64,000 nucleotides of DNA from Haematobia irritans. Taxonomy: Eukaryota > Arthropoda > Insecta > Diptera > Muscidae. The stretch covers positions 225,308,537 to 225,372,536 of the forward strand of contig NC_134397.1 of assembly GCF_050003625.1 (NCBI RefSeq), written 5' to 3'. The notes under the pieces are model-generated. The model did no database searches and had not been told where the DNA came from. It worked only from the letters and a program-made list of their open reading frames with translations. Positions 11,926 through 22,519 of this stretch are shown piece after piece; position 1 is the stretch's first letter; each line of letters starts with the position of its first letter. Both the position numbers and the translations under genes were made by a program.

Positions 11926-12076
11926 AAATATTGTTGTGAGGTCAAAAGATTTCATGTCTTTAAAATACGAATGCAACTTTTGCTTAGAATAGAAGACGCA
12001 TTTCTCTAATATAAAGTATTTTCCTTGTCCAAAAGTCGATAAACTTTTCAATGAAGTTGTATTGTCCTTATAATTA
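11926..12076 (-). mobile_element. MITE family D, fragment
   Basis: It starts CTGAAAAAAATATTGTTGTGAGG and matches the first 150 bp of the copy at 53476-54135. It is cut off exactly at the TA where the DD37E element begins; the missing part is not found on the other side, so it was already truncated or the distal part was lost. Confidence 0.6.
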
Positions 12077-13323
12077 AAGGGTGATACGGTCACAATTTGG
12101 TCAATATAAACTTGACGTATTTCTTTCAATTTTGCATTTAAAAAACCTTTTGGAATTCCCTCTTCAGTTGTCAAAATGCCGTCCAAGCAAGAAGAGCAGC
12201 GTATCAAAATTTTGCTCGAGCATCGCGAAAATCCGAGCTACTCGCACGCAAAGCTGGCAAAATCGCTAAAAGTTGCCAAATCAACCGTTACAAATGTAAT
12301 TAAAGTGTTTGGGGAACGTTTGTCGACAGCCAGGAAGTCTGGATCGGGGGGAAATCGAAAACCGGAAGCCGCTGAGACGACAAAGAGAGTTGCCGGTAGT
12401 TTCAAGCGAAACCCTAACCTCTCTCTCCGAGATGCCGCAAATAAGCTGGGTGTATCGTCCACAACCGTGCATCGAGCCAAAAAATGAGCCGGACTATCGA
12501 CTTACAAGAAGGTAGTGACTCCAAATCGCGATGATAAACAAAATACGACGGCCAAAGCGCGATCCCGGAGGCTGTACACGACGATGCTGACGAAGTTTGA
12601 CTGCGTGGTAATGGACGACGAAACCTACGTCAAAGCCGACTACAAGCAGCTTCCGGGACAGGAGTTTTATACGGCAAAAGGAAGGGGAAAGGTAGCAGAT
12701 ATTTTCAAGCACATAAAACTGTCAAAGTTCGCAAAGAAATATCTGGTTTGGCAAGCCATCTGTACCTGTGGCTTGAAAAGCAGCATTTTCATAGCTTCCG
12801 GGACTGTCAACCAAGAAATTTACGTGAAAGAGTGTTTGAATAAACGTCTGCTGCCTTTCCTGAAGAAACACGGTTGTTCCGTACTGTTTTGGCCGGATTT
12901 GGCATCTTGGCATTACGGTAAAAAGGCCATGGAGTGGCACGCCGCCAACAACGTGCAGGTGGTTCCCAAGGACAAGAACCCTCCCAACACGCCAGAGCTC
13001 AGCCCAATTGAGAAATACTGGGCTATTGTCAAGCGGAACCTAAAGAAGACCAAAAAAACTGCTAAGGACGAGCAGCAGTTCAAGGCAAACTGGCTTTCTG
13101 CGGCGAAGAAGGTGGACAAGGTGGCTGTACAAAATCTAATGGCAGGTGTCAAGCGTGAGGCCCGGCAATTCGGATTTGGAAAAGCGAAAGCCTAACTGAA
13201 TATTTTTCCTGAATTTTATACTAATTGAACTTGAAAAAGAAATTTAACTTGATTTTTTAAATAAACGATTTCACCGATTTACACGCGTTTTTTCCTTGAC
13301 CAAATTTTGACCGTATCACCCTT
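12077..13323 (+). mobile_element. Tc1/mariner DD37E transposon, near full length
   Basis: The element is 1247 bp with TA at each flank (12075-12076, 13324-13325). The terminal inverted repeats begin AAGGGTGATACGGTCA and continue AATTTGGTCAA, about 27 bp with one mismatch. The single gene spans most of the interior. Only one nonsense change is evident in the frame, so this copy is relatively young. Confidence 0.9.
12176..13195 (+). pseudogene. DD37E transposase with a single in-frame stop
   Basis: The frame is 340 codons including the stop, about the size of a whole Tc1/mariner transposase. Residues 1-110 are the paired-type DNA-binding part: two helix-turn-helix-like blocks, HAKLAKSLKVAKSTVTNV and RDAANKLGVSSTTVHRAKK. 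The catalytic residues are in VMDDETYVKAD, LFWPDLASWHYG and SPIEKYW, with 37 residues between the second D and the E. At 12485-12487 a TGA replaces what was probably CGA, since the frame on both sides is the same. This is similar in motif to the ITmD37E group of mosquitoes (from memory, not searched). Confidence 0.85.
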
Positions 13324-13389
13324 TAATATGTATTTAATACTAACGACACCATCTATCTGTCAGACTGGGGATTTATCAGCCAACCTGTT

Positions 13390-13640
13390 AATCCCTGCGC
13401 CACACTTTGGCGCCCCAAGGCGTTAGCCGACTTAAATTTGAAGTCGATAGATTTTGTAGAAGTCTAACAAATTTTGTCCATATTGAGTCAGATTTAAATG
13501 TTCGTATTTGGGACAAAAACATTTATATATAGCACCTAACACATTTAACGGATTTGATATGGTATTAAAAAATGTGGATCTACAAAGTGGTGCTGGGTAT
13601 AATATAGTCGGCCCCGCCCGACTTTAGACTTCCTTACTTG
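13390..13640 (-). mobile_element. Mini HINE family A, without central repeats
   Basis: It carries both family A ends (CCCTGCGCCACACTTTGG and the hairpin GTCGGCCCCGCCCGAC followed by CCTTACTTG) but none of the 153-bp repeats, so the two end regions are joined directly. A similar short form is at 19396-19595. Confidence 0.6.
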
Positions 13641-13735
13641 TTTCAAATTTGCCTGAAAATCTAAAACATTGTTTTAGGGTCCATAAATATGTGTACCAAA
13701 TATGGTGTGTATCGGTCCAGGTTTTGATATGTGCA

Positions 13736-14415
13736 CACACATAAAAATTCTGATTCAATCACGAAATTAATTGATGCAATTATTTTTTTGATTGAAATGT
13801 CTTCAATCACGAAAATGATAGTATCACAGTTTTAATTGGACATTAAAAAAATACTTGATTAAAAAATTAGTTGATTTTAATTGAATTAGCTAATTTCAAT
13901 TAATTTTTTCAATTAAAAATATAATTGATTTTAATTAATTTTTTGATTAAAAACGTAACTATTTTATATTACTTTCTTAACTGACTTACCCCCATTTTCA
14001 TGAAACTCCATTAGTGCTACGTTAGCTAATGAACTTTTAAACCGTGATATGTACATATCTGTCATCTTGCTTATATATTTCATATGCCAGTTAGAAACTT
14101 AACTGCTGAAATGTTTTCAGTTAAAGTTAACAGGAGAGAAGATATTTGCAATTTTCTTTCTATGAACTGGCAGTTAAAGCCTAACGGAGCTACATGAAAA
14201 TGGCCGTAAGTGTTTTTAGTTCCATTAAAAAATAAATAAATTGAAATAAACTTTTAGTAAAAAAATTAAAAAAAAATCCATTACTGTTTTTAATTGACTT
14301 AGTCCTCTGAGTTTGATTTTAAAAGTTAATTGCATCAATTAATTGGTAAAATTGTCAACTTTGATCAACTTTTTAATTGGAAATATTTTGGAGATATTTT
14401 TTTCTGTGTATGTTT
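13736..14415. mobile_element. MITE family I (AATTAATTGA-rich)
   Basis: Ends are ACACATAAAAATTCTGATTC and ATATTTTTTTCTGTGTAT. The interior is dominated by AATTAATTGA and its complement, giving it strong self-complementarity. A second copy at 60398-60550 and 62493-62520 is split by a HINE. Confidence 0.55.
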
Positions 14416-14575
14416 GCTTGGGAGAGTATATGTCATCAAATCCACCCGAAATTCTATATATTTTAAAGTAACCCGCTACGATGAAGATTTTTCATAGGAA
14501 ACTATTATATTTGATTCATGGTGGTGGGAATTTAAGATTCGACTAGGCCGAACGTTAGGCAGTATATGTATATTT

Positions 14576-16880
14576 TATTATAAATAAACATCTGCTCGTT
14601 TACCCGAAAAAAGCTTATATATATGAATTTTCAGCATACATCACCTTTCCCCTTTCAACAAAAATTCAACTTATCTGTTAAAGATAGATTAGTCGATTTA
14701 AAAATCAAAAATCCATTTTAAAGGTCGCAAAAAGTTAATTTCTATTTTTTTTTCTGGTAAGAGATTTCAGAGCAGCATTTTCCCTGAATTTTGCACCTAA
14801 ATTAATTATTTCGGAAAGAAGTGAAATCCATTTATATAAAAAGTCTAACAACTGGAGCAAATATGGGAGCTATATCCAAATCTAAACATATAATTTCTAA
14901 GTTAAATACATTTCATTGTTGTATTCATCGCTGGACATAGTTAAATGTAATAAAGTATTGATAGTTATAGATAATTGTCTATTACAAATTTTCAAATTCA
15001 TGAAATGTTCAAATTATCCACTAAGCATTTTCAATATCCCAATTGTGATGGAAAACTTTCATATTCGTCAAATAACAGAAACCTTGTAGTCATGGAAGCA
15101 TGGACTACTATTGTAAGCATTAAACCCATTGTATACGGAATCATGTTTATTTTTGTAATTATTGACACTTATAAAAATCTTATCCATAGAAACCATAGAA
15201 AATATACACAAAACTATCACTTATAAGTTTGATCTGCAACATCAACGAACAACCGACGATGGGTATGTACGTACGCCCATTTCGAAAAAGGCCACAACAA
15301 CATCTCTCTCACACTCTCATCCACCATAGCTACCATCACTCAAGTGTATCCTTTTTTGCACTATTGTTGGAAGTTTATAAAGCGAATGATCCTTGTAGGT
15401 ACAAAGCCGAACGACAGTAATCACATGTAGTGTAGACGCATGTAAGGACTCAATCGTTCATACCACACATACACCGTCCATTGACAGTTTACACACGTCC
15501 TACTTACCTTTCAAGTACCATGAAAAGTCCTATTTGTGACCAGAAACAAACAAACAAGCGTACAAACAAACGCTCACACACACCACCACCACCACCACCA
15601 CCCTTTTCTCCATCATTTTAGAGCTATCATGAATTAAAAAGCCCAACTACCACCCCATTTTCTGGTCGTTTTATAATTGAAACGTGTGCTCGCTAAGGAT
15701 ATGGATGGATGCATTATTGCCGGATGTAGCAATGTTTCAGTTGTTATGGCCTTTTGTCAACTGTTTGGCCAGAAAGATTTTCCATATGCTTGCTACCCAT
15801 ACACATAAGTTCAACGAGTATGGATTTAATGAACCCTTTTTTCATTGATCCTTCCTGACTACCAGCCAGCCAGCCAAGCAGCCGTGTTTGTCTGAGTTCC
15901 GTGTTTACCTCTCAATGGACTCTGTTGATTCAATTAAGATTTGTTATTGTGGGAAATTTATTTTATTATAATTTCATTAAGATTGATATCACACACAAAC
16001 CAAAAAAAAAAATATTCGGAAATCATATGCTTGTCTTCCCCTCCTTCATTTTCTGCTAATGCTGTCTTAGTTTAGGGGTTGAGTGATTAATGATGTCAAT
16101 ATTTGAATATAAACAAATTATACAATTAACATGCTAGTTATATAGTTTTAAGTAAAATAATGTTATGTTACAAATCTGATGGTGGGATTTATTTTGTGAT
16201 AAGAAATAGAATTATCTAATTTTTAATTGATTACTCAATTTAATTATAAAATATAAGAGTTTTATATTAAATTAAAAATGTATAAACATGAAATATATGG
16301 GGTTTTCAGATACAAAAAGTCGATTAATTTAAATTTTGTATATATATTTGGATGGTGGATAGTTGGAGTGTTTTCCGTGTAAACTTAATATCAAATGAAA
16401 GATAATTTTCTGTAGATTCGCTTTGTTTATTTTCAAATTGATCCAGGAGAAAATATATTTTTCTAAACATATTAACACTGTTATGTAGTTTGAGAGTAAC
16501 TGTTGTTTGTTGTGACTGCGTGTGCATTCTTATTCTATTTGACTTTTTCTATACTGAGACACTTATAAAAATCTTATCCATAGAAACCATAGAAAATATA
16601 TACAAAACTATCACTTATAAGTTTGATCTGCAACATCAACGAACAACCGACGATGGGTATGTACGTACGAACTGTTGTTTGTTGTGACTGCGTGTGAATT
16701 CTTATTCTATTTGACTTTTTCTATACTGAGAGTCACTCGAAGAGCTTTGAGAAGGAGAAGAGAGTGAGTTAAAACAACGGGTGTAAGACGATCAGCGTTG
16801 CCAAAATGAATTTTTATTTTTTTACATTTACGAAAATTCGTAAAAGCGGAGCATTTTTACAACTAAATTAATATCATTTA
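14576..16880. other. Unclassified DNA with a local duplication
   Basis: No recognised gene. A (CAC)n tract lies near 15585-15602. A segment of ~105 bp (about 15168-15272) recurs at about 16557-16668, and the second copy is itself bracketed by a ~60-bp direct repeat (16497-16557 and 16671-16732). The frames at 14975-15226 and 16490-16687 read across these duplicates and are not supported as genes. Around 14820-14895 there is a small family A HINE scrap (GGGAGCTATATCCAAATC). Confidence 0.5.
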
Positions 16881-17205
16881 AAATCTAAAATTTTTCCAAA
16901 ATTTTATTTCGATAGAAAATTTTGTAAAATTTTTATTTCTATAAAAAATTTTGTCAAAATTTTATTTCTATAGAAAATGTTATCAAAATTTTATTTCTAT
17001 AGAAAATTTTGTCAAAATTTTATTTTTCCAAAAAAATTGTCAAAATTTTATTTCTATTATTTTATTTCTATAGAAAATTTTGTCAAAATTTTATTTCTAT
17101 AAAAAAGTTTGTCAAAATTTTATTTCTATAGAAAATTTTGAAAAAAAAAAATTATTTATATAGAAAATTTTATTTCTATAGAAAATTTTGTAAAAATTTT
17201 ACTTC
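16881..17205 (+). repeat. 29-bp tandem repeat array, block 1
   Basis: The unit is about TTTATTTCTATAGAAAATTTTG plus TCAAAAT, repeated with small length variation. Each unit holds the perfect palindrome TTTCTATAGAAA. The block starts in diverged form near 16881 and is followed directly by a hammerhead element. Confidence 0.85.
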
Positions 17206-17721
17206 TTTCATTTTTTTGTTTTGTTATTGTTGGTTTTGTTCCGGCTTATGCCGAAATAAATTCGAAACAAACATATCTCTTTTCCTATGCCACTGTCAAA
17301 TCATCGATTTGGATTCACATGGCTGGGTTTATTTTGAGTGTGCCTCCTCTTCTTTTTCCATTTGTTTTGTTTTGTTATTGTTGGTTTTGTTCTTTTAAGG
17401 AAAAGAGATATGTTTGTTTCGAATTTATTTCGGCATAAGCCGGCTATCAATGTAAAACCTTTTTTCGGAGGGTTCAAGTGTGGTTTTTGTTTGGTTTAAT
17501 AAACTGCCTAAATTTATTCTGATAATTGGTTGATAGTTTTGCTGCAAGTAGAGGATGCTGATGAGGAATGTGGTAATTCCGAAACGTGCGTCCATCCAAC
17601 CATCTTGCAGTCTATAGGGCTTTGCCCAAATAAATTTGACAACCATTCTTTTCCTCTGTTGGTTAAGCTACACTTGTAGTTTAGTCAATGTATGGTTTTA
17701 AGCTGCAATAAAAAACAACAA
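17206..17721 (+). mobile_element. Hammerhead-ribozyme-bearing element, copy 1
   Basis: This non-coding element lies between two 29-bp arrays. Two 45-bp arms (17241-17285 and 17399-17443) are a perfect inverted repeat around CGGCTTATGCCGAAATAAATT. After the right arm come a unique body, the ribozyme (17542-17610), two AATAAA signals (17629-17634 region and 17707 region) and an A/C-rich end (AAAAAACAACAACAAAA). No protein is encoded. Related copies are at 18196-18606 and 38453-38886. Penelope-like elements and retrozymes are known carriers of type I hammerheads; membership of either is inference. Confidence 0.65.
17542..17610 (+). ncRNA. Type I hammerhead ribozyme (complete core)
   Basis: The core reads CTGATGA (17558-17564), then GAAAC (17581-17585), then GTC (17590-17592), with cleavage expected after C17592. 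Stem II is GGAAT/ATTCC closed by a GTGGTA loop (17565-17580). Stem III is the minimal CG/CG pair with a two-base TG loop (17585-17590). Stem I is GGATG (17553-17557) with CATCC (17593-17597), then an internal loop TAGA/AACCAT, then CTGCAAG (17542-17548) with CTTGCAG (17604-17610). All invariant core bases are present and all stems pair without mismatch. The very short stem III is typical of metazoan retroelement hammerheads, which are thought to work best as dimers. Self-cleavage of a transcript is expected but not shown. Confidence 0.88.
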
Positions 17722-18195
17722 CAAAATTTTACTTCTATAAAAAATTTTGTTAAAATTTTATTTCTATAGAAAATTTTGTCAAAATTTTACTTCTATAGAA
17801 AATTTTGTCAAAATTTTATTTCTACAAAAAACTTGGTCAAATTTTATTTCTATAGAAAATTTTGTCAAAATTTTATTTCTATATAAAATGTTGTCAAAAT
17901 TTTATTTCTATAGAAAACTGTGTCAAAATTTTATTTCTATAGAAAATTTTGTCAAAATTTTATTTCTATATAAAATTTTGTCAAAATTTAATTTTTTATA
18001 GAAAATTTTGTCAAAATTTTATTTCAATAGCAAATTTTGTCAAAATTTTATTTCAATAGCAAATTTTGTCAAAATTTTATTTCTATAGCAAATTTTGTCA
18101 AAATTTTATTTCTATAGCAAATTTTGTAAACATTTTATTTATATAGAACATTTTGTCAAAACTTTATTTCTATAGAAAATTTTGTCAAAATAAGC
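17722..18195 (+). repeat. 29-bp tandem repeat array, block 2
   Basis: About sixteen units, for example AAATTTTGTC starting at 18061 and again at 18090. Because 29 is not divisible by three, the reading frame rotates from unit to unit and closes only after three units (87 bp), which creates the 84-codon frame at 17747-18001. That frame is an artefact of the repeat. Confidence 0.9.
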
Positions 18196-18606
18196 ACGCT
18201 CAAAATAAATCCAGCTAACTGCACTCAAATCGATGATTTTATGGTGCCAAAGGAAAAGAGAAATGTTTGTACGAATTTATTTCGGCATAAGCCGGCTATC
18301 ATGTAAAACCTGTTTTCGGAAGGTTCACGTGTGGTTCATTGTTGGGTTTAATGAACTGCCTGAATTTATTCTGATAATTGGTTGATAGTTTTGCTGTAAT
18401 TGGTTGATAGTTTTGCTGCTGATGAGGAATGTGATAATTCCGAAACGTGCAGTCTATAGGGATTTGCCCACATAAATTTGACAAGCATACTTTTCCTCTG
18501 TTGGTTAAGCTACACTTGTAGTTTAGTCAATGCATGGTTTTAAGCTGAAATCAAAAACAACAACAATGATTAAAGGAAAAAAAAACAACAATAACAAAAC
18601 AAAACG
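18196..18606 (+). mobile_element. Hammerhead element, copy 2 (degraded ribozyme)
   Basis: It starts AGCACGCTCAAAATAAATCC, the same sequence that copy 1 holds in inverted orientation at about 17290-17345, and so shows the true left part of the element. It continues through TTTCGGCATAAGCCGG to the A/C-rich end. A stretch around TTGGTTGATAGTTTTGCTG is duplicated in tandem at 18378-18418, next to the damaged ribozyme. Confidence 0.6.
18419..18450 (+). pseudogene. Hammerhead ribozyme remnant without stem I
   Basis: CTGATGA, stem II (GGAAT/ATTCC, loop GTGATA) and GAAACGTGC are kept. Both strands of stem I and the cleavage triplet are missing: on the left TTTGCTG runs straight into the core, on the right CGTGC runs straight into AGTCTATAGGG. 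It should not self-cleave. Confidence 0.75.
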
Positions 18607-19326
18607 AATGAAAATTTTATTTCTATAGAAAATTTTGTCAAAATTTTATTGCTACAGAAAATTTTGCCAAAATGTTATTTATATAGAAAATTTTGTCAAA
18701 AGTTTATTTCTATAGAATAATTTTATCAAATTTTATTTCTATAGAAAATTTTGTCAAAATTTTATATCTAAATTATACTTCTATAGAAAATTTTGTCAAA
18801 ATTTTATTTCTATAGAACATTTTGTCAAAATTTTATTTCTATAGAACATTTTGTCAAAATTTTATTTCTATAGAACATTTTGTCAAAATTTTATTTCTAT
18901 AGAAAATTTTGTCAAAATTTTATTTCTATAGAAAATTTTGTCAAAATTGTATTTCTATAAAAAAAAAAAACTTGGTCAAATTTTATTTCTATAGAAAATG
19001 TTGTCAAAAATTCATTTCTATAGAAAATTTTGTCAAAATTTTATTTCTACAAAAAAATTTGTCAAAATGTTATTTCCATAGATAGTTTGGCCAAAATTTT
19101 ATTTCTGTAGCAAAATTTTTCCAAATTTTATTTCTGTAGCAATTTTTTTCAAGCTTTTATTTCTTAAGAAAATTTTTCTAAAATTTAATTTTTACAGAAA
19201 ATTTTGTCAACATTTTATTTCTGTAGCAATTTTTTTCAAAATTTTATTTCTTTAGAAAAGTTTGTCAAAAAGCCAAATCAAAATTTTATTTCTATAGATA
19301 TTTTGGTCAAAATTTTATTTCTTACT
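18607..19326 (+). repeat. 29-bp tandem repeat array, block 3
   Basis: Roughly two dozen units with increasing divergence toward the right end (TTTCTGTAGCAA variants near 19100-19250). It ends shortly before a short family A HINE. Confidence 0.88.
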
Positions 19327-19395
19327 GATGTCCATTGATACACAAATTCGCATTTTTGCGAATTTGCCTAAAAAATTATACATATTTCCCATATT

Positions 19396-19595
19396 TATAC
19401 CCTGCGCCACACTGTGCCCAAGGCATTAGCAGTCTTAAGATTTTGTAGAGGTCTGACAAAATATTGTCCAAATCGGGTCCGTTTTAAATATTGGTTAATG
19501 GGAACATTTATATAAAGCACTCATCAAATTTGAAGGATTTGATATTTCATCGAAATGTACATCTAAATACAAAGTTGTGCAGGGTATAATATATC
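19396..19595 (-). mobile_element. Mini HINE family A, degraded
   Basis: It begins TTTATACCCTGCGCCACACTG and ends GTTGTGCAGGGTATAATAT. Like 13390-13640 it lacks central repeats; the terminal hairpin is lost. Confidence 0.5.
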
Positions 19596-19721
19596 GCTTT
19601 ACTATTTTTATGTTAATGCAGACTGGTTTAATTATTGTACAATTAATTATTCTATATATTATTAAAATTCTTGTACGAAATGGACTTTGTCGCTTTACAT
19701 ATCTACTTCCCTGTATATTAA

Positions 19722-22202
19722 TTATACCCTGCGCCACACTGTGGAACAGGGTATTATAAGTTAGTGGATATGTTTGCAACACCCAGAAGGAGACGAGATA
19801 GACACATGGTGTCTTTGGCAAAAATGCTCAGGGTGGGCTCCTGAGTCGATATAGCCATGTACGTCTGTCCGTCTGTCCGTGAAACATTTTTGTAACCAAA
19901 GTCTAGGTCGCAGTTTTAGTCCAATCGACTTCAAATTTGGCACAAGTATGTGTTTTGGCTCAGAATAGAACCCAATTGATTTTGGAGAAAGAAATCGGTT
20001 CAGATTTAGATATAGCTCCCATATATATATTTCACCCGATATGGACTTACTTGGCTCCAGAAGCCAGAGTTTTACCATAATTTGCTTAAAATTTTGCACA
20101 AGAAGAACAATTAGTACTATAGTCAAGTGTGCCAAATTTTATTGAAATCGGTTCAGATTTAGATGTAGCTCCCGTAGATATCTTTAAACCCGATATGAAC
20201 TAATACGGTCCCAGAAGCTAGAGTTTTACCCCAATTTGGTTGAAATTTTGCACTAGGAGTACAATTAGTAGTGTAGTCAAGTGTGCTAAATTTTATTGAA
20301 ATCGGTTCAGATTTAGATATAGCTCCCATATATATCGTTCGCCCGATTTATACTCATATGACCACAGTGGCCAATCTTTTACTCCGATTCAATTGAAATT
20401 TTGCACAGGGAGTAGAATTAGCATTGTAGCTATGCGTGCCAAATTTGATTGAAATCGGTTCAGATTTAGATATATCTCCCATATATAGCTTTCGCCCGAT
20501 TTACACTCATATGACCAAAGAGGCCAATTTTTTCTCCGATTTAGTTGACATTTTGCACAGTGAGTAGAATTAGCCTTGTAGCTATGCGTGCCAAATTTGG
20601 TTGAAATCGGTTCAGATTTAGATATTGCTTCCATATATGTTTGTCTGATTTCGACAAAAATGATCAAAATACCAAAATTTTCCTGGTAAAATCGCCACTG
20701 CTTAGTCGAAAAGTTGTAAAAATAACTCTAATTTTTCTAAACTTCTAATACATATATATCGAGCGATAAATCATAAATAAACTTTTGCGAAATTTCCTTA
20801 AAATTGCTTCAGATTTATACCCTGCGCCACACTGTGGAACAGGGTATTAGAAGTTAGTGCATATGTTTGTAACACCCAGAAGGAGACGAGATAGACACAT
20901 GGTGTCTTTGGCAATAATGCTCAGGGTGGGTCCTTGAGTCGATATAACCATGTCCGTCTGTCCGTCCGTCCGCCCATCCGTCCGTCCGTCTGTCTGTGAA
21001 CACATTTTTGTGATCAAAGTCTAGGTCGCAATTTAAGTCCAATCGCCTTCAAATTTGGCACATGATCCTAAATTGGGTCAGAATAGTACCCTATTGATTT
21101 TGGAAGAAATCGGTTCAGATTTAGATATAGCTCCCATATATATCTTTCGCCCGATATGCACTAGTATGGACCCAGCAGCCAGAGTTTTATACCGATTTGC
21201 TTGAAATTTTGTACAAACATAACACTTAGTCGTATAGTCAAGTGTACAAAATTTAATTGAAATCGGCCCCAGAAGCCAAATTTTTGGCCGAATTTGGTTG
21301 AAATTTTGCACTAGGAGTACAATTAGTAGTATAGTCAAGTGTGCAAAATTTGATTGAAATCGGTTCGGATTTAGATATAGCTCCCATATATATATTTCGC
21401 CCGATATGCACTTATATGGACCCAGACACTTATCCCGATTAGCTTGAAATTTGGTACAAGGAGTACAATTAGTAATATAGTCATGTGTGCCAAATTTGAT
21501 TGAAATCGGTTCAGATTTAGATATAGCTCCCATATATATGTTTTTCTGATTTCGACAAAAATGGTCAAAATACCAACATTTTCCTTGTTGTAAATTGACT
21601 CTAATTTTCCTAAACTTCTAATAAATATATATCGAGCGATAAATCATAAATAAACTTTTGCGAAGTTTCCTTAACATTGCTTCAGATTTAAATGTTTCCC
21701 ATATTTTTTTGCTAACATTGTGTTCCACCGTAGTGCATTAGCCGACTTAAATTTTGAGTCTATAAATTTTGTAGAAGTCTATCAAATTCTGTCCAGATCG
21801 AGTGATATTTAGAATGTATGTATTTGGGACAAACCTTTATATATAGCCCCCAACACATTTGACGGATGTGATATGGTATCGAAAATTCAGATCTACAAAG
21901 TGGTGCAGGGTATAATACAGTCGGCCCCGCCCGACTTTAGACTTTCCTTACTTGTTTTTACTAACATTGTGTTCCACCCAAGTGCATTAGCCGACTTCAA
22001 TTTTGAGTCTTTAGATTTTGTAGAAGTCTATCAAATTCTGTCCAGACCGAGTGATATTTAAATGTATGTATCTGGGACAAACCTTTATATATAGCCCCCA
22101 ACACATTTGACGGATGTGATATGGTATCGAAAATTTAGATGTACAAAGTGGCGCAGCGTATAATATAGTCGGCTCCGCCCGACTTTAGACTTTCCTTACT
22201 TG
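19722..22202 (-). mobile_element. Two nested Helentron-like elements of family A
   Basis: The outer copy occupies 19722-20815 and its missing end, from ACTAACATTGTGTTCCACC to the hairpin and CCTTACTTG, is found at 21955-22202. Between them lies a complete second copy, 20816-21954, with its own TATACCCTGCGCCACAC start, GTCY tract (20950-20998), central repeats and hairpin end. About 15 bp of the outer copy are lost at the junction. Minus-strand frames of up to 151 codons (21078-21533) are the 51-codon repeat read through and are not genes. Confidence 0.65.
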
Positions 22203-22302
22203 TTTTTACTACGAAACATCAAGATGTGTCATATTTGCGGCATAACATAGAACAATTCATTCCTTATCCACCGTGGTTTTAAAATAAAATGTTTTTATTT
22301 AA

Positions 22303-22515
22303 GGTGAGTATTAAGTTCGAGTTTAGCCGCTAAAAATCGCCATTTATTCTTCTTTAATAATCCATTTTAAGGAATACAAACTTTATGAAAATTTGCTTTG
22401 GGCTCTTCCCAATCAAGTTATAATAAAATTTGCAACAAAAAGATGTATAATTTTATGGATTTTTTACTGATTTAATTTCCAATTTAGCGACTAAACTCGA
22501 ACTTAGTACTCACCT
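22303..22515. mobile_element. TTAA-flanked MITE (piggyBac-like), copy 1
   Basis: TTAA flanks both sides (22299-22302 and 22516-22519). The terminal inverted repeats are about 33 bp: GGTGAGTATTAAGTTCGAG at the left and, read inward from the right, GGTGAGTACTAAGTTCGAG. The interior is non-coding. TTAA duplication suggests piggyBac transposase, by inference. Confidence 0.65.
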
Positions 22516-22519
22516 TTAA

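Larger units (their letters stand above)
11601..14575 (-). mobile_element. Helentron-like element, family C, broken by several insertions
   Basis: Family C sequence appears at 11601-11925 (ATCCGATTTTCCTGA units), 13646-13735 and 14416-14575, all on the minus strand. The right end carries GATTCATGGTGGTGGGAA and TTCGACTAGGCCGAA, an end hairpin like that of family B. Between the pieces lie a MITE D fragment, the DD37E element, a mini family A HINE and a MITE I copy. The element is therefore the oldest layer of this cluster. Confidence 0.5.

Noticed and set aside
12238..12940. Minus-strand frames across the DD37E gene
   Set aside because: Antisense shadows of the transposase frame.
14975..15226. 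83-codon frame with a hydrophobic stretch
   Set aside because: Its 3' part is the segment duplicated at 16557-16668 and is not conserved as a frame there.
17747..18001. 84-codon frame and similar ones at 50194-50460 and 17138-17398
   Set aside because: Products of the 29-bp array, whose frame closes every 87 bp.
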